Assembly: GCF_014193255.1 (NCBI RefSeq)
Contig: NZ_JACHZB010000003.1
Span: forward strand, 372,001-436,000
Source: Rhizobium sp. BK196
Lineage (GTDB): Bacteria > Pseudomonadota > Alphaproteobacteria > Rhizobiales > Rhizobiaceae
Direction of reading: 5' to 3'
DNA: 64,000 nucleotides
Position numbers and translations under genes: made by a program. Shown here in pieces: positions 9,470 to 19,335 of the stretch; the first letter of the stretch is position 1; the number at the start of each line of letters is the position of its first letter. The notes below the pieces were generated by a model. That model had not been told where the DNA came from. It did not search any database and saw only the letters and a program-made list of their open reading frames with translations.

Positions 9470-10498
9470 ATGGGGACACCGTTTTCGAGACCGCTTGCAC
9501 TGACCCAGGGCGACCCGGCCGGCGTTGGGCCAGATATCACCCTGATGGCCTGGCTTCGCAGGCGCGAGCTTGGACTGCCGCCATTCTTCCTGATCGGCGA
9601 TCCCGATGTGCTCGCTGTGCGGGCACGAAAGCTCGGCCTGGATATTCCCCTTCACACCATCGGCAATGCAGCCGAAAGTCCCGGTGTATTTGCGGACGCG
9701 CTGCCGATCATGTCGATACCGGCCGGCATCGATGTTGCGGCAGGAGAGCCGCATATCGCGACAGCAAAAGGTACGATCGCCTCAATCGAGGCGGCAGTAG
9801 CGCTCGTCATGCAAGGCGAAGCGCTTGCGGTCGTCACCAACCCGATCGCCAAGTCGGTGCTCTACGAGGCGGGGTTCAAGTTTCCAGGTCATACGGAATT
9901 CCTGGCCGACCTCGCAATGCATGCGACCGGTCAGACTGTCATGCCCGTCATGATGCTCGCGGGACCGAAGCTGCGCGCCATCCCCGTCACCATTCACATT
10001 CCGCTCAAGGATGTGCCGCAGGCGCTGACGCTCGGTCTGATCATCGAAACCTGCCGGATCGCAGACAGGGATCTGAAGCAGCGGTTCGGGATCGCCTCTC
10101 CTCGGCTCGCCATTGCAGGGCTCAATCCGCATGCGGGCGAAGGCGGCGCGATCGGCGAGGAGGACGAGAGTATCATCCATCCGGCGGTCCAGATCCTTCG
10201 TGACGAGGGTATCGATGCGATCGGTCCCCTTCCCGCCGATACGATGTTTCATGACGAAGCGCGCGCCCGTTATGACGTTGCCGTCTGCATGTATCACGAT
10301 CAGGCGCTGATCCCGGCCAAGGCGCTCGGCTTCGACGATTCCGTCAATGTGACGCTTGGTCTTCCTTTCGTACGCACCTCCCCCGATCACGGCACCGCCT
10401 TCGGCATTGCCGGCAAGGGACTTGCCCGCGAGACGAGCCTCGTTGCCGCGCTGAAGCTCGGCGCGCAGCTTGGCCGGACTGCGGAAAGTCATCGTTAA
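9470..10498 (+). CDS. pdxA: 4-hydroxythreonine-4-phosphate dehydrogenase
   Basis: 342 aa from ATG 9470, seven bases after the surA-like stop. It begins [18 protein letters not shown]; '[12 protein letters not shown]' is the family N-terminal signature. Metal-binding histidines are visible in 'FPGHTEFLA', '[10 protein letters not shown]' and '[13 protein letters not shown]'. It oxidises 4-phosphohydroxy-threonine in pyridoxal phosphate synthesis. The surA-pdxA-rsmA order is widely conserved, and the TAA overlaps the next ATG by one base (TAATG), so the three genes are almost certainly cotranscribed. Confidence 0.97.
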   Translation: MGTPFSRPLALTQGDPAGVGPDITLMAWLRRRELGLPPFFLIGDPDVLAVRARKLGLDIPLHTIGNAAESPGVFADALPIMSIPAGIDVAAGEPHIATAKGTIASIEAAVALVMQGEALAVVTNPIAKSVLYEAGFKFPGHTEFLADLAMHATGQTVMPVMMLAGPKLRAIPVTIHIPLKDVPQALTLGLIIETCRIADRDLKQRFGIASPRLAIAGLNPHAGEGGAIGEEDESIIHPAVQILRDEGIDAIGPLPADTMFHDEARARYDVAVCMYHDQALIPAKALGFDDSVNVTLGLPFVRTSPDHGTAFGIAGKGLARETSLVAALKLGAQLGRTAESHR

Positions 10499-11325
10499 TG
10501 GCTGCACTCGACGGTCTGCCGCCGCTTCGCGAGGTTATCCAGCGTCACGGGCTCGATGCGCGCAAGGCCCTCGGGCAGAACTTCCTTCTCGATCTCAACC
10601 TGACGCAGAAGGTTGCCCGCACGGCCGGCGCGCTTGACGACGTGACGGTCTTTGAAGTCGGTCCAGGTCCCGGCGGCTTGACGCGAGCGATCCTCGCCCT
10701 CGGTGCGAGGAAGGTCATCGCCGTCGAACGCGATGCACGCTGTCTGCCGGCTCTTGCCGAGATCGCCGACCATTATCCCGGACGGCTGGACGTCATCGAG
10801 GGCGATGCGCTGAAGACCGATTTCGAGGCGCTGGCGTCGGGCCGCCCCGTCAAGATCATCGCCAACCTGCCCTATAATGTCGGCACTCAGCTTCTCGTGA
10901 ACTGGCTGCTGCCGAAGGCATGGCCGCCCTTCTGGCAATCGCTGACGCTGATGTTCCAGAAGGAAGTCGGCGAGCGGATCGTCGCCTCCGAAGACGACGA
11001 TCACTATGGCCGCCTCGGCGTGCTGGCGGGATGGCGCACACATTCCCGCATGGCATTCGATATTTCGCCGCAGGCTTTCACGCCGCCGCCGAAGGTCACC
11101 TCGACAGTAGTCCACCTGACGCCGAACGAAACCCCGATCCCCTGCTCTGTCGCCAATCTGGAAAGGGTCACGCAGGCTGCGTTCGGCCAGCGCCGCAAGA
11201 TGCTGCGCCAGAGCCTGAAGCCAATCGGCGGCGAGAACCTGCTCGTCAAAGCCGGCATTGATCCGGCCAGACGTGCGGAGACCCTGTCGGTAGAGGAATT
11301 CTGCCGGCTGGCGAACAGCCTCTAA
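10498..11325 (+). CDS. rsmA: 16S rRNA (adenine-1518/1519 dimethyl) transferase
   Basis: 275 aa. '[10 protein letters not shown]' near residue 22 is the KsgA N-terminal motif, [10 protein letters not shown] (about 53) binds S-adenosylmethionine, and [10 protein letters not shown] (about 122) is the catalytic N-L-P-Y motif. The C-terminal '[14 protein letters not shown]' helix is also diagnostic. It dimethylates two adjacent adenines near the 3' end of 16S rRNA in late small-subunit assembly. It is the last gene of the lpt/sur/pdx run and ends against repeat copy A. Confidence 0.97.
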   Translation: MAALDGLPPLREVIQRHGLDARKALGQNFLLDLNLTQKVARTAGALDDVTVFEVGPGPGGLTRAILALGARKVIAVERDARCLPALAEIADHYPGRLDVIEGDALKTDFEALASGRPVKIIANLPYNVGTQLLVNWLLPKAWPPFWQSLTLMFQKEVGERIVASEDDDHYGRLGVLAGWRTHSRMAFDISPQAFTPPPKVTSTVVHLTPNETPIPCSVANLERVTQAAFGQRRKMLRQSLKPIGGENLLVKAGIDPARRAETLSVEEFCRLANSL

Positions 11326-11427
11326 AAGCATTTCCGTTTTCTTCGAATCACGGAAATGCTTTATCGTTTTGTTTCCACGCAATTCCGCACGCAAAACCGC
11401 TGAACGCTTTTGCTGGAATTGCTTTAA
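11325..11427. repeat. Dispersed intergenic palindromic repeat, copy A
   Basis: A perfect 12-bp inverted repeat (AAAGCATTTCCG at 11325-11336, CGGAAATGCTTT at 11351-11362) is followed by a tail with 'CACGCAATTCCGCACG' and 'GCTGGAATTGCTTTAA'. The whole sequence recurs, complete or in part, at 38999-39063 and 40960-41014. It fills the gap between the convergent rsmA and gmk and appears to supply part of both stop codons. I recall very similar elements in other Rhizobium intergenic regions. The hairpin could end transcription from both sides. Confidence 0.85.
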
Positions 11428-12086
11428 AGAACCGGCGTTTCTTCGAGCAATTCCCGGACGAAATCGAACATGCCGTGGCGGCGGTCGCGGCGCAGGCGCT
11501 CGGCCTTGACGATCGACTGCACCGCATCAAAGGCGGCGTTCAGGTCATCATTGATGATGACGTAATCGTACTCGCGCCAGTGCGCGATCTCGGCGCGGGA
11601 ATTGGCGAGGCGCGTCTGGATGACTTCCTCAGAATCCTCGGCACGGCGGTGAAGACGGGACTGCAGCTCGGTCATGGTCGGCGGCAGAACAAAGATCGAA
11701 ACCACATCGGCCTGCATCTTTTGCTGCAATTGCTGGGCGCCCTGCCAGTCGATATCGAACAGCATGTCGCGGCCTTCGGACATGGCCTGCTCAACCGGTT
11801 CGCGAGGTGTGCCGTAAAAATTGCCGTGAACCTCTGCCCATTCCAGCAGGGCATCGGAATCGCGCAGCCGCTCGAATTCCCGGACCGTCTTGAAATGATA
11901 GTGTACGCCCTCCACTTCGCTCGGTCGGCGCTGGCGCGTCGTGACGCTGACGGAAAGGCCGATGTGTTTGTCCGTTTCCAAAAGCGTACGCGCGATGGTG
12001 GATTTACCGGCGCCAGAGGGCGACGAGATAACCAGCATCAGACCGCGACGGGCGATCTGGACGGGCAAGATTTTCGCCGGGCTCAT
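11424..12086 (-). CDS. gmk: Guanylate kinase
   Basis: 220 aa. The P-loop is [10 protein letters not shown] at about residues 18-27; '[17 protein letters not shown]' (about 50-66) is the GMP-binding region and '[10 protein letters not shown]' the following conserved segment. It phosphorylates GMP to GDP. It ends the minus-strand fab-mltG-yicC-gmk run; the gap from the yicC stop to its start is three bases. The length is normal. Confidence 0.97.
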   Translation of the reverse strand: MSPAKILPVQIARRGLMLVISSPSGAGKSTIARTLLETDKHIGLSVSVTTRQRRPSEVEGVHYHFKTVREFERLRDSDALLEWAEVHGNFYGTPREPVEQAMSEGRDMLFDIDWQGAQQLQQKMQADVVSIFVLPPTMTELQSRLHRRAEDSEEVIQTRLANSRAEIAHWREYDYVIINDDLNAAFDAVQSIVKAERLRRDRRHGMFDFVRELLEETPVL

Positions 12087-12089
12087 GTC

Positions 12090-12977
12090 CTACTCCAAAT
12101 TCTGGACCTGCTCACGGAACTGATCGATCACCACCTTCAGCTCGATGCCGGCTGCGGTGACGGCCGAAGCGTTCGATTTCGAGCAGATTGTATTCGATTC
12201 CCGGTTAAATTCCTGTGCAAGAAAATCGAGCTTTCGGCCAACCGGTCCACCTTTTGTCACGAGATCGCGGGCGGCGGCGACATGGGCCTTCAGCCGGTCG
12301 ATCTCTTCGCGCATATCCGCCTTGGTGGCCAGCAGTGCGGCTTCCGCGTGCAGCCGATCACGGTCGAGCGCACCGGCTCCTTCCATGAGGAGCGAGACCT
12401 GCGCGGAGAGCTTCGCTGCAATCTCCTGCGGGGAGCGCGAGGGATCGGACTCGATCGCACCTGTCAGAGCTTCGATCGCAGCAACATGGCCGAGAAGCAC
12501 ACGCGCCAGTGCGGCACCCTCCTGTTCACGCATGGCCTTGAGATCGGACAGTGCCGCCGTCAGTCCCGACAGGATATCGGCATCGCGCGCGGCGACAGTC
12601 TCTTCGCTGTCCTGCGTCTCGCGGAAGTCGACGAGGCCTCGGATGGAAAGCAGGGTATCAAGCCTTAGCGGCGCCGGATCGATAAGACCTTCCAGCTTGT
12701 CGCGCATGGTGAGGACGGCAGCAAAGGCATCCTGATTGAGCACAGCTTCAAGCTGGCTTTCGCCTGTCGTCAGCGCCAGTGTGGCCTGCAGATTGCCACG
12801 ACTGAAATTCTCGCCGGCAATGCGGCGAACATCCGTTTCGAGGCGCTCCAGACCGGGTGGCAGACGGAGGCGAAGATCGAGGCCCTTGCCGTTGACCGAA
12901 CGCAGTTCCCATGCCCAGCGCCAGCGGCCGGTCGTTCCTTCGCGCCGCGCAAAACCAGTCATGGACTGCAATGCCAT
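12090..12977 (-). CDS. yicC: YicC/YloC family endoribonuclease
   Basis: 295 aa from ATG 12977 (MALQSMTGFARREG); a TTG one codon upstream is not needed. 'SMTGFAR' and the 'ELRSVNGKGLDLRLRLP' segment are the N-terminal YicC signature, and the C-terminal 'FLAQEFNRESNTICSKS' is equally typical. E. coli YicC is a hexameric endoribonuclease acting on small RNAs; activity of this copy is inferred from family. yicC and gmk are adjacent in many bacteria, as here. Confidence 0.95.
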   Translation of the reverse strand: MALQSMTGFARREGTTGRWRWAWELRSVNGKGLDLRLRLPPGLERLETDVRRIAGENFSRGNLQATLALTTGESQLEAVLNQDAFAAVLTMRDKLEGLIDPAPLRLDTLLSIRGLVDFRETQDSEETVAARDADILSGLTAALSDLKAMREQEGAALARVLLGHVAAIEALTGAIESDPSRSPQEIAAKLSAQVSLLMEGAGALDRDRLHAEAALLATKADMREEIDRLKAHVAAARDLVTKGGPVGRKLDFLAQEFNRESNTICSKSNASAVTAAGIELKVVIDQFREQVQNLE

Positions 12978-12992
12978 CAAAGGCCTCCGATA

Positions 12993-14222
12993 TCAGTTGA
13001 TCTTCTTTTTCTTCGGCGGAACCGCGGATGTATTGTCCGCAGGCTGATCTTCCGGCTGTCCGTCGACGGCAATTTCGGGATCCGCGCCCTTGTCGGCTTC
13101 CAGCTTGCGCCAGCGCTTGACGTTAGCGTTGTGCTCCTCGAGCGTTGCCGCAAAGACGTGGCCGCCGGTGCCATCGGCGACGAAATAGAGGTCCTGCGTC
13201 TTCCAGGGATTGGCGACAGCTTCCAGCGCGTCCTTGCCGGGATTGGCGATCGGCGTGGGCGGCAGGCCCTTGACGACGTAGGTGTTGAAGGGCGTCTCTT
13301 TCTTCAGGTCCGACTGGTAGATCGGCCGGTCGGCTGGTTTGCCCTCGCCGCCGAAGAGACCGTAGATGATGGTCGGATCGGACTGCAGGCGCATACCTTT
13401 GCCGAGACGGTTCAGGAAGACTGAGGCGACATGAGCGCGCTCATCCGGCACGCCCGTCTCCTTCTCGACGATTGAGGCGAGGGTGACGAACTCTTCCTTG
13501 CTCTTCAAGAGCAGCGAAGGATCACGCCGTTCCCAGATCTGGTCGACCAGCTTCTGCTGGGCGGCAGCCATCTGGTCGATGATCTCAGACCGCTTGGTGC
13601 CACGCGAGAACTTGTAGGTATCCGGCCGCAGGCTGCCTTCCGCTGGCAGAGCGGCCGGCAGGTCGCCCTCAAGAACCGGATCGTCCAGCAAACGGTCGAA
13701 CATCTGCCGCACCGTCAGCCCTTCGGGGAAGGAGACGGAATAGAGGATGGACTTGCCGGATTTCAGGAGTTCCATGATCTCGTTCATGGAGGCATGCGCC
13801 TTGATCTCGTATTCACCTGCCTTGAGGCTTTCGCCTGCGCTCAGATGCGTCGCGGTCAGATAGCGGAAGACGCGGGCATCCGAGATGATGAGATTGCGCT
13901 CGAGGTTCGTCGCTATTTCCGCAAGGCCTGCACCATTGCGGACGATGAAATTGGTGTTCGTCTGCAGCGGGCCGGGGTTTTGGTAGGCGGTGATAGCGTA
14001 GTAGAAGCCGATGAGACCGGCGATGCAGACGACCACCGCCATGGTCATAACGAAATTCAGGAAGAGGACCACCTGGCTGCGGGCATTCCTGGAGCGCTTC
14101 GGCGGCTCGGGAACACGTTCCGGACGCAGGGCTTCGCTCGGCGATTTCGGGATGATCGGTCCCTTCTGCGCCGGCTGACCGTTCTGGCCGTTATCGCTGC
14201 TCTGGTTGGTCGTGTCGCTCAC
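12993..14222 (-). CDS. mltG: Endolytic murein transglycosylase MltG
   Basis: 409 aa from a GTG at 14222 with AAGGA five to six bases upstream; the frame reaches a TTG at 14228. A basic, proline-rich cytosolic N-terminus precedes one transmembrane helix (residues about 45-68). The YceG domain follows, with 'LTVRQMFDRLL' (LysM-like part) and 'SIVEKETGVPDERAHVASVF', which holds the catalytic glutamate (about residue 245). MltG cuts nascent glycan strands and sets their length. A lysine-rich tail (PPKKKKIN) ends the protein. Confidence 0.95.
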   Translation of the reverse strand: MSDTTNQSSDNGQNGQPAQKGPIIPKSPSEALRPERVPEPPKRSRNARSQVVLFLNFVMTMAVVVCIAGLIGFYYAITAYQNPGPLQTNTNFIVRNGAGLAEIATNLERNLIISDARVFRYLTATHLSAGESLKAGEYEIKAHASMNEIMELLKSGKSILYSVSFPEGLTVRQMFDRLLDDPVLEGDLPAALPAEGSLRPDTYKFSRGTKRSEIIDQMAAAQQKLVDQIWERRDPSLLLKSKEEFVTLASIVEKETGVPDERAHVASVFLNRLGKGMRLQSDPTIIYGLFGGEGKPADRPIYQSDLKKETPFNTYVVKGLPPTPIANPGKDALEAVANPWKTQDLYFVADGTGGHVFAATLEEHNANVKRWRKLEADKGADPEIAVDGQPEDQPADNTSAVPPKKKKIN

Positions 14223-14247
14223 CGGCAATCCTTTAAAACTAAGCCCG

Positions 14248-14265
14248 CTTCGCTATTTCGCGAAG
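14248..14265. other. Small inverted repeat between mltG and fabF
   Basis: CTTCGC at 14248-14253 pairs with GCGAAG at 14260-14265 around a 6-base loop in the 111-base gap upstream of mltG. It could be a leader or processing hairpin between fabF and mltG transcripts. Six base pairs is marginal. Confidence 0.35.
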
Positions 14266-14339
14266 TAATGCGGCAAAAAACAGGTTCTGCCGCGCATCAT
14301 GGCGCCGTTTGACGTTCGCCCGCCCTCGGAAACCGCCTG

Positions 14340-15602
14340 TTACGCGACGTAACGGCGCAGCACGAGCGATGCATTCGTGCCGCCGAATCCGAACGAGTTG
14401 GATAGCGCCACATTGATTTCTCGCTCACGAGCCTTGTGCGGAACAAGATCGATTGCGGTTTCCCGCTCAGGGTTATCGAGATTGAGCGTTGGAGGGGCGA
14501 CGTTGTCGCGGATCGCGAGGGTCGTGAAGATCGCCTCGATGGCGCCGGCAGCACCCAGCAGGTGACCGGTCGCGGATTTGGTCGACGACATGGAAATCTT
14601 CGACGCCGCATTGCCGACGAGGCGCTCGACGGCACCGAGCTCGATCGTGTCGGCCATGGTCGACGTGCCATGAGCGTTGATGTAGTCGACATCGGCAGAC
14701 GTCAGGCCGGCGCGCTTCAGCGCCATGGTCATGCAGCGGAACGCGCCGTCGCCGTCTTCGGACGGAGCGGTGATGTGGAAGGCGTCGCCGGAGAGGCCGT
14801 AACCGACCACTTCCGCATAGATCTTCGCACCGCGTGCCAGCGCATGGTCCAGTTCTTCGAGAACCACGATGCCGGCGCCCTCGCCCATGACGAAACCATC
14901 TCGGTCCCTGTCATAAGGGCGCGAGGCCTTTTGAGGATCGTCGTTATGCTGCGTCGACAACGCCTTGCAGGCGGCAAAGCCGGCGAGCGAAATGCGGCTG
15001 ACCGGGGATTCCGTGCCGCCGGCAACCATGACATCGGCATCGCCGAGCGCGATGAGGCGGGCAGCATCGCCAATGGCGTGCGCACCGGTGGAGCAGGCGG
15101 TGACGACCGAATGGTTCGGGCCGCGCAGCTTGTGGCGAATGGAGACCTGGCCGGAGACGAGATTGATCAAGCGGCCGGGAATGAAGAAAGGAGAGATGCG
15201 GCGCGGGCCTTTGTCGCGCAGCGTATAGCCGGCCTCGACAATGCCCTCGATACCGCCAATGCCGGAGCCGATCAGAACGCCTGTCGCGATCTGATCCTCA
15301 TCGGTCTCGGGATGCCAGTCGGCATCCTCGAGCGCCATATCGGCGGCGGCCATGCCATAGATGATGAAGGGATCTACCTTGCGCTGTTCCTTCGGCTCCA
15401 TCCAGTCGTCCGGATTGAAGGTGCCGTCCGAACCATCGCCGACGGGGATGCGGCAAGCGATCTTGGCAGGGAGATCGTCGACCTCGAATTCAGTCACGAG
15501 GCGGGCGCCGTTTGCTCCCGCAAGCAGCCGAGACCAGGTAATTTCCGTTCCGCATCCCAACGGCGATACCATGCCGGTACCTGTAATGACGACCCTTCTC
15601 AT
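14340..15602 (-). CDS. fabF: 3-oxoacyl-ACP synthase II
   Basis: 420 aa beginning MRRVVITGTGMVSPLGCG. The active-site cysteine is in 'VTACSTGAHAIGDAA' (about residue 170), the two histidines in 'NAHGTSTMADT' (about 310) and 'KSATGHLLGAAGAIE' (about 346), and the glycine-rich tail is SFGFGGTNASLVL. It condenses malonyl-ACP with acyl-ACP during elongation. It follows acpP as in most proteobacteria. Confidence 0.97.
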   Translation of the reverse strand: MRRVVITGTGMVSPLGCGTEITWSRLLAGANGARLVTEFEVDDLPAKIACRIPVGDGSDGTFNPDDWMEPKEQRKVDPFIIYGMAAADMALEDADWHPETDEDQIATGVLIGSGIGGIEGIVEAGYTLRDKGPRRISPFFIPGRLINLVSGQVSIRHKLRGPNHSVVTACSTGAHAIGDAARLIALGDADVMVAGGTESPVSRISLAGFAACKALSTQHNDDPQKASRPYDRDRDGFVMGEGAGIVVLEELDHALARGAKIYAEVVGYGLSGDAFHITAPSEDGDGAFRCMTMALKRAGLTSADVDYINAHGTSTMADTIELGAVERLVGNAASKISMSSTKSATGHLLGAAGAIEAIFTTLAIRDNVAPPTLNLDNPERETAIDLVPHKAREREINVALSNSFGFGGTNASLVLRRYVA

Positions 15603-15644
15603 CGACTGCTTTCCCCCGTCTGTTATGTTTTATGGAGAAACATG

Positions 15645-15680
15645 CTCAAAAGAAAAGGGCGGACTCTTGGCCCGCCCTTT
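15645..15680 (-). terminator. Intrinsic terminator after acpP
   Basis: On the minus strand a 9-bp stem (AAAGGGCGG at 15672-15680, CCGCCCTTT at 15654-15662) is followed by TTCTTTT. It lies 15 bases past the acpP stop and upstream of fabF. It probably releases the abundant short acpP message while letting some transcription into fabF. Confidence 0.8.
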
Positions 15681-15695
15681 CTCGAATGCGCAGAA

Positions 15696-15932
15696 TCAGG
15701 CCTGAGCCTTTTCAATGAACTTCACGGCATCGCCAACCGTCAGGATCGAGTCAGCGGCATCGTCGGGGATTTCAACGCCGAATTCTTCTTCGAAAGCCAT
15801 GACCAGTTCGACCGTGTCGAGCGAGTCGGCGCCCAGATCGTCGATAAAGCTGGCGCTCTCGACGACCTTGTCGGCATCGACGCCAAGATGATCAATAACA
15901 ATTTTCTTTACGCGTTCTGCGATATCGCTCAT
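15696..15932 (-). CDS. acpP: Acyl carrier protein
   Basis: 78 aa, strongly acidic. The phosphopantetheine serine is in [18 protein letters not shown] (Ser about residue 37). It carries acyl chains for fatty acid, phospholipid and lipid A synthesis. 285 bases separate it from fabG, enough for its own promoter, and a terminator follows, so it is likely expressed well above its neighbours. Confidence 0.98.
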   Translation of the reverse strand: MSDIAERVKKIVIDHLGVDADKVVESASFIDDLGADSLDTVELVMAFEEEFGVEIPDDAADSILTVGDAVKFIEKAQA

Positions 15933-16218
15933 GTCGGTTTCCTCGACCTTATGTCCTGATCGGAATGTCCTTCTGACACCCCTACCCTGTTTCAGCCTGC
16001 GATGCTTTCAGACATCCTCGGCAAACTCGTTTACCCGGCTTTAGAGAAGTCCCAGGCTTGCGAAAAGCCCGCCGGTCCGTCTGCTTTTTTCGGGACGACT
16101 GTTGACAGTCATGGCCCGCTTAACATGCTTTAAGTCTGCCGCAAAGCCAGAAAATCAACCGTTCGTGATTGCTCAACACGCTATTGAGTGAAATTGGCGG
16201 CCGCGGCAGCTAATCGTT
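15933..16218 (-). other. 285-base gap upstream of acpP
   Basis: No open frame of note. On the minus strand there are AT-richer stretches such as TTGATT followed 17 bases later by ACTTAA (about 16132-16165), a weak promoter-like pair. A TTAA-N6-TTAA pair at about 16118-16131 has the wrong spacing for CtrA. It presumably holds the acpP promoter, but I cannot place it with confidence. Confidence 0.4.
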
Positions 16219-16956
16219 TCAGATCATGGCCATGCCGCCGTTTACGTGCAGGGTCTGACCCGTCATATAGGCCGCTTCCGAGGAGGCCAGATAGACGACG
16301 GCAGAGGCCACTTCGGCGCCGGTGCCCATGCGCTTCATGGGGATCGCGCCCATGATCGTTTCCTTCTGCTTTTCGTTCAGCTTGCCGGTCATGGCGCTTT
16401 CGATGAAGCCCGGAGCGATGCAGTTGACCGTCACGTTGCGGGTGGCGATTTCCTGCGCAAGCGATTTCGAGAAGCCGATCATGCCGGCCTTGGAGGCGCA
16501 GTAGTTGGCCTGTCCCGGATTGCCGGTCACGCCGACAATCGAGGTGATGTTGATGATGCGGCCATAACGGCGGCGCATCATCGGATGGGTGAGCTCTCGC
16601 GTCAGGCGGAAGGTCGCCGTCAGGTTCACTTCGAGAACGGCATCCCAGTCCTCGTCGCTCATGCGCACGAAGAGACCGTCCTTGGTGATGCCGGCGTTGT
16701 TGACCAGGATATCGACGCCTTCGAGATCGGCTTCCGCCTTCTGGCCGAGAGCCTTCACCTCATCGCGATCCGACAGGTTCGCCGGGAAGATCTTCACGCG
16801 GTCGCCGAGCTCATTTGCCAGGGCTTCGAGCTTTTCGACACGGGTGCCGTGCAGGCCGACGATGGCGCCCTGCTTGTGGAGAAGGTGGGCGATTTCCTCG
16901 CCGATACCGCCCGATGCGCCGGTGACGAGAGCCTTGCGGCCGGAAAGATCGAACAT
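16219..16956 (-). CDS. fabG: 3-oxoacyl-ACP reductase
   Basis: 245 aa from ATG 16956 (MFDLSGRKALVTGASGGI); the frame runs to 17139 but that part overlaps fabD. TGASGGIG (about 12-19) binds NADPH, NNAGITKDG (about 85) is the class signature, and S-Y-K is present as ITSIVG...YCASKAG. The C-terminal 'GQTLHVNGGMAMI' is classic FabG. It reduces beta-ketoacyl-ACP in each elongation cycle. It lies 29 bases after fabD. Confidence 0.97.
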   Translation of the reverse strand: MFDLSGRKALVTGASGGIGEEIAHLLHKQGAIVGLHGTRVEKLEALANELGDRVKIFPANLSDRDEVKALGQKAEADLEGVDILVNNAGITKDGLFVRMSDEDWDAVLEVNLTATFRLTRELTHPMMRRRYGRIINITSIVGVTGNPGQANYCASKAGMIGFSKSLAQEIATRNVTVNCIAPGFIESAMTGKLNEKQKETIMGAIPMKRMGTGAEVASAVVYLASSEAAYMTGQTLHVNGGMAMI

Positions 16957-16985
16957 GAGAGCGTTCCTTATATAACGTGGGGCAA

Positions 16986-17930
16986 TCAGGCCGTGAGAGC
17001 GGCAATGGCAGCGTCGATATCGGCCGGACCGTTGACCGCGATACCATTGATATTCTTGTCGATGCGGCGTGCAAGACCGGTCAGTACCTTGCCGGCGCCG
17101 AGTTCGTAAAGCGTGGTCACGCCATTTGCTGCAAACCATTCCACCGTCTCGCGCCAGCGCACCTGTCCGATGACCTGTTCGACGAGAAGCCTGGCGATTT
17201 CTTCGGCATCCGTGACGGGTGCGGCGCGGACATTGGCGATGACGGGGACGACCGGATTGGCCTTCTTCACGCCGGCGAGTGCCTCGCGCATCGCGTCCGC
17301 GGCCGGCGCCATCAGCTTTGAATGGAAGGGAGCGGAAACCGGCAGCAGGATGGCACGCTTAGCACCCTTGTCGGTCGCAAGGCCAGCGGCCTTCTCGACG
17401 GCCGACTTCTCGCCTGAAATGACGAGCTGGCCGCCGCCATTATCATTGGCGATCTGGCAGGAGCCGGTGGCTGCAGCTTCTTCGCATACCGCCTGCACAT
17501 CGGCATGTTCGAGGCCGATAATGGCGGCCATGGCGCCGACACCGACCGGAACTGCGGCCTGCATGGCATTGCCGCGGATGCGCAGGAGACGGGCTGTGTC
17601 GGCGATGGAGAAGGTGCCGGCGGCACAGAGGGCGGAATATTCGCCGAGTGAATGACCGGCGACATAGGCAACCTTGGACTTCAGGTCGAGGCCCTTGGCT
17701 TCCAGAACGCGAATGACGGCCATGGAAACGGCCATCAGCGCCGGCTGGGCGTTCGCCGTCAGCGTCAGCTTGTCCTCGGGACCGTTGAACATGACATCCG
17801 AAAGCTTTTCACCGAGCGCTTCATCGACCTCTTCGAAAACGGCGCGGGCCTCCGCAAAATTCTCTGCGAGATCCTTGCCCATGCCGACGGCCTGGCTGCC
17901 CTGGCCGGGAAAAGTGAAAGCAATGGTCAT
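16986..17930 (-). CDS. fabD: Malonyl-CoA:ACP transacylase
   Basis: 314 aa from ATG 17930 (MTIAFTFPGQGSQAVGMG); the frame opens eight codons earlier. FPGQGSQ near the start, GHSLGEYSAL with the nucleophile serine (about residue 92) and a downstream 'APFHSKLM' histidine (about 200) form the active site. It loads malonyl groups onto ACP. It heads the minus-strand fatty acid cluster, so a promoter should lie in 17931-18136, a 206-base gap shared with the divergent aldo/keto reductase gene. Confidence 0.97.
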   Translation of the reverse strand: MTIAFTFPGQGSQAVGMGKDLAENFAEARAVFEEVDEALGEKLSDVMFNGPEDKLTLTANAQPALMAVSMAVIRVLEAKGLDLKSKVAYVAGHSLGEYSALCAAGTFSIADTARLLRIRGNAMQAAVPVGVGAMAAIIGLEHADVQAVCEEAAATGSCQIANDNGGGQLVISGEKSAVEKAAGLATDKGAKRAILLPVSAPFHSKLMAPAADAMREALAGVKKANPVVPVIANVRAAPVTDAEEIARLLVEQVIGQVRWRETVEWFAANGVTTLYELGAGKVLTGLARRIDKNINGIAVNGPADIDAAIAALTA

Positions 17931-18136
17931 ATTCAGTCCCTCGATAGTGCCCATCGGGCCATTTCGCCTCCAATTGACATTCTTTCTTTCAGAGTCAAGT
18001 GGCGGGAGATTCTCTCCAAAGCCTTTCGCCCCAGCGGGAACACCCGGTTTTTCCCCTTGCGCTTGCGCAAATCCGGCCTAGATTTGCGCGGCTCTTCCCA
18101 AGCTCTTTCTTTCCCAGACCACGTCCAAGGTTTCCG

Positions 18137-19180
18137 ATGAAATACAATAAATTAGGCCGCACAGATATTTCCGTTTCCGAGATTTGCCTTGGCACGATGA
18201 CCTGGGGCACACAGAACAGCGAGGCGGAAGCCCACGAACAGATGGACTACGCCGTAAGGGAAGGTATCAATTTCTTCGATACTGCCGAGCTTTACCCGAC
18301 TACGCCGGTTTCTGCCGAAACGCAGGGCCGCACGGAAGAGTATATCGGCAGCTGGTTCGAAAAGACCGGCAAGCGCAAGGATATCATCCTTGCCACCAAG
18401 GTTGCCGGCACGGGTCGCTCTTATATCCGCAACGGCGAAGGTGCCGATGCCAAGAATATCCGCCTTGCGCTCGAGGCCAGCCTGAAGCGGCTGAAGACGG
18501 ATTATATCGACCTCTACCAGATCCATTGGCCGAACCGCGGCCATTTCCATTTCCGCCAGAGCTGGCACTACGATCCCTTCAAGCAGGATCGCGCCAAAGC
18601 CATCGCCAACATGACCGATATCCTGGAAACGGCGGGCGAACTGGTAAAGGAAGGCAAGATCCGTGCCTTCGGCCTCTCCAATGAAACGACCTGGGGTATC
18701 CAGAAGTATGTGACGCTGTCCGAGCAGCTGAACCTGCCGCGCGTCGCCAGCGTCCAGAACGAATACAATCTTCTCTACCGCCACTTCGATCTCGACATGG
18801 CAGAACTTTCGCACCACGAGGATGTCGGCCTGCTCGCCTACTCTCCCCTTGCGGCAGGCATTCTCACCGGTAAATACGTCAATGGCGAGAAGCCCGTCGG
18901 CAGCCGCGCTGCGATCAACGGCGACCTTGGCGGCCGCTTGCAGCCGCTGCAGGAGGCGCCGACGAAGGCATATTTCGGTATCGCCGCCCGCCATGGTCTC
19001 GACCCGGCGCAGATGGCGCTCGCCTTCTGCCTAACCCGCCGCTTCATGACATCAGTCATTATCGGCGCGACCACGATGGCGCAGTTGAAGACGGATATCG
19101 GCTCGGCGAACGTGGAGCTCAGCAGCGATGTGCTTGCTGATATCGAGAAGGTTCATCGGCAGTATCCGATGCCGCTTTAA
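18137..19180 (+). CDS. Aldo/keto reductase (Tas-like)
   Basis: 347 aa from ATG 18137 (MKYNKLGRTDISVSEICL); the frame is open from 17999. Catalytic residues of the family are visible: D-T-A-E-L-Y (Asp and Tyr, about 50-55), K in 'ATKVAGTG' (about 85) and H in 'YQIHWPNRG' (about 125). The insert 'HFHFRQSWHYDP' and the length match E. coli Tas (346 aa). The physiological substrate is unknown. It is divergent from fabD and stands alone upstream of the rpsF promoter. Confidence 0.9.
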   Translation: MKYNKLGRTDISVSEICLGTMTWGTQNSEAEAHEQMDYAVREGINFFDTAELYPTTPVSAETQGRTEEYIGSWFEKTGKRKDIILATKVAGTGRSYIRNGEGADAKNIRLALEASLKRLKTDYIDLYQIHWPNRGHFHFRQSWHYDPFKQDRAKAIANMTDILETAGELVKEGKIRAFGLSNETTWGIQKYVTLSEQLNLPRVASVQNEYNLLYRHFDLDMAELSHHEDVGLLAYSPLAAGILTGKYVNGEKPVGSRAAINGDLGGRLQPLQEAPTKAYFGIAARHGLDPAQMALAFCLTRRFMTSVIIGATTMAQLKTDIGSANVELSSDVLADIEKVHRQYPMPL

Positions 19181-19257
19181 GGGCCTCATCAAGCGGGCGC
19201 TTTGTGTCCTGCCGCTTCTGGCTTGCAAGCACACGACAGGCTTTTCGGCCATATGCG

Positions 19258-19286
19258 CTTGCCTTTCGCGCAAAAACCCGTATAAG
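19258..19286 (+). promoter_or_regulatory. Predicted sigma-70 type promoter of the rpsF operon
   Basis: CTTGCC at 19258-19263 is followed after exactly 17 bases by TATAAG at 19281-19286. This matches the alphaproteobacterial CTTGAC/-10 pattern and sits about 225 bases before rpsF. A start near 19293 would produce a long leader carrying the two hairpins below. Confidence 0.6.
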
Positions 19287-19335
19287 CGCGCCTGTTCGTT
19301 AACCCGGTCTTCTGGCTGGTGGCTGAACGGAGGGC

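Noticed and set aside
14436..15959. A 507-codon plus-strand open frame
   Set aside because: Antisense to fabF and acpP, both with intact active sites.
16118..16131. TTAA...TTAA pair upstream of acpP
   Set aside because: The spacer is six bases, not the seven required for a CtrA site.
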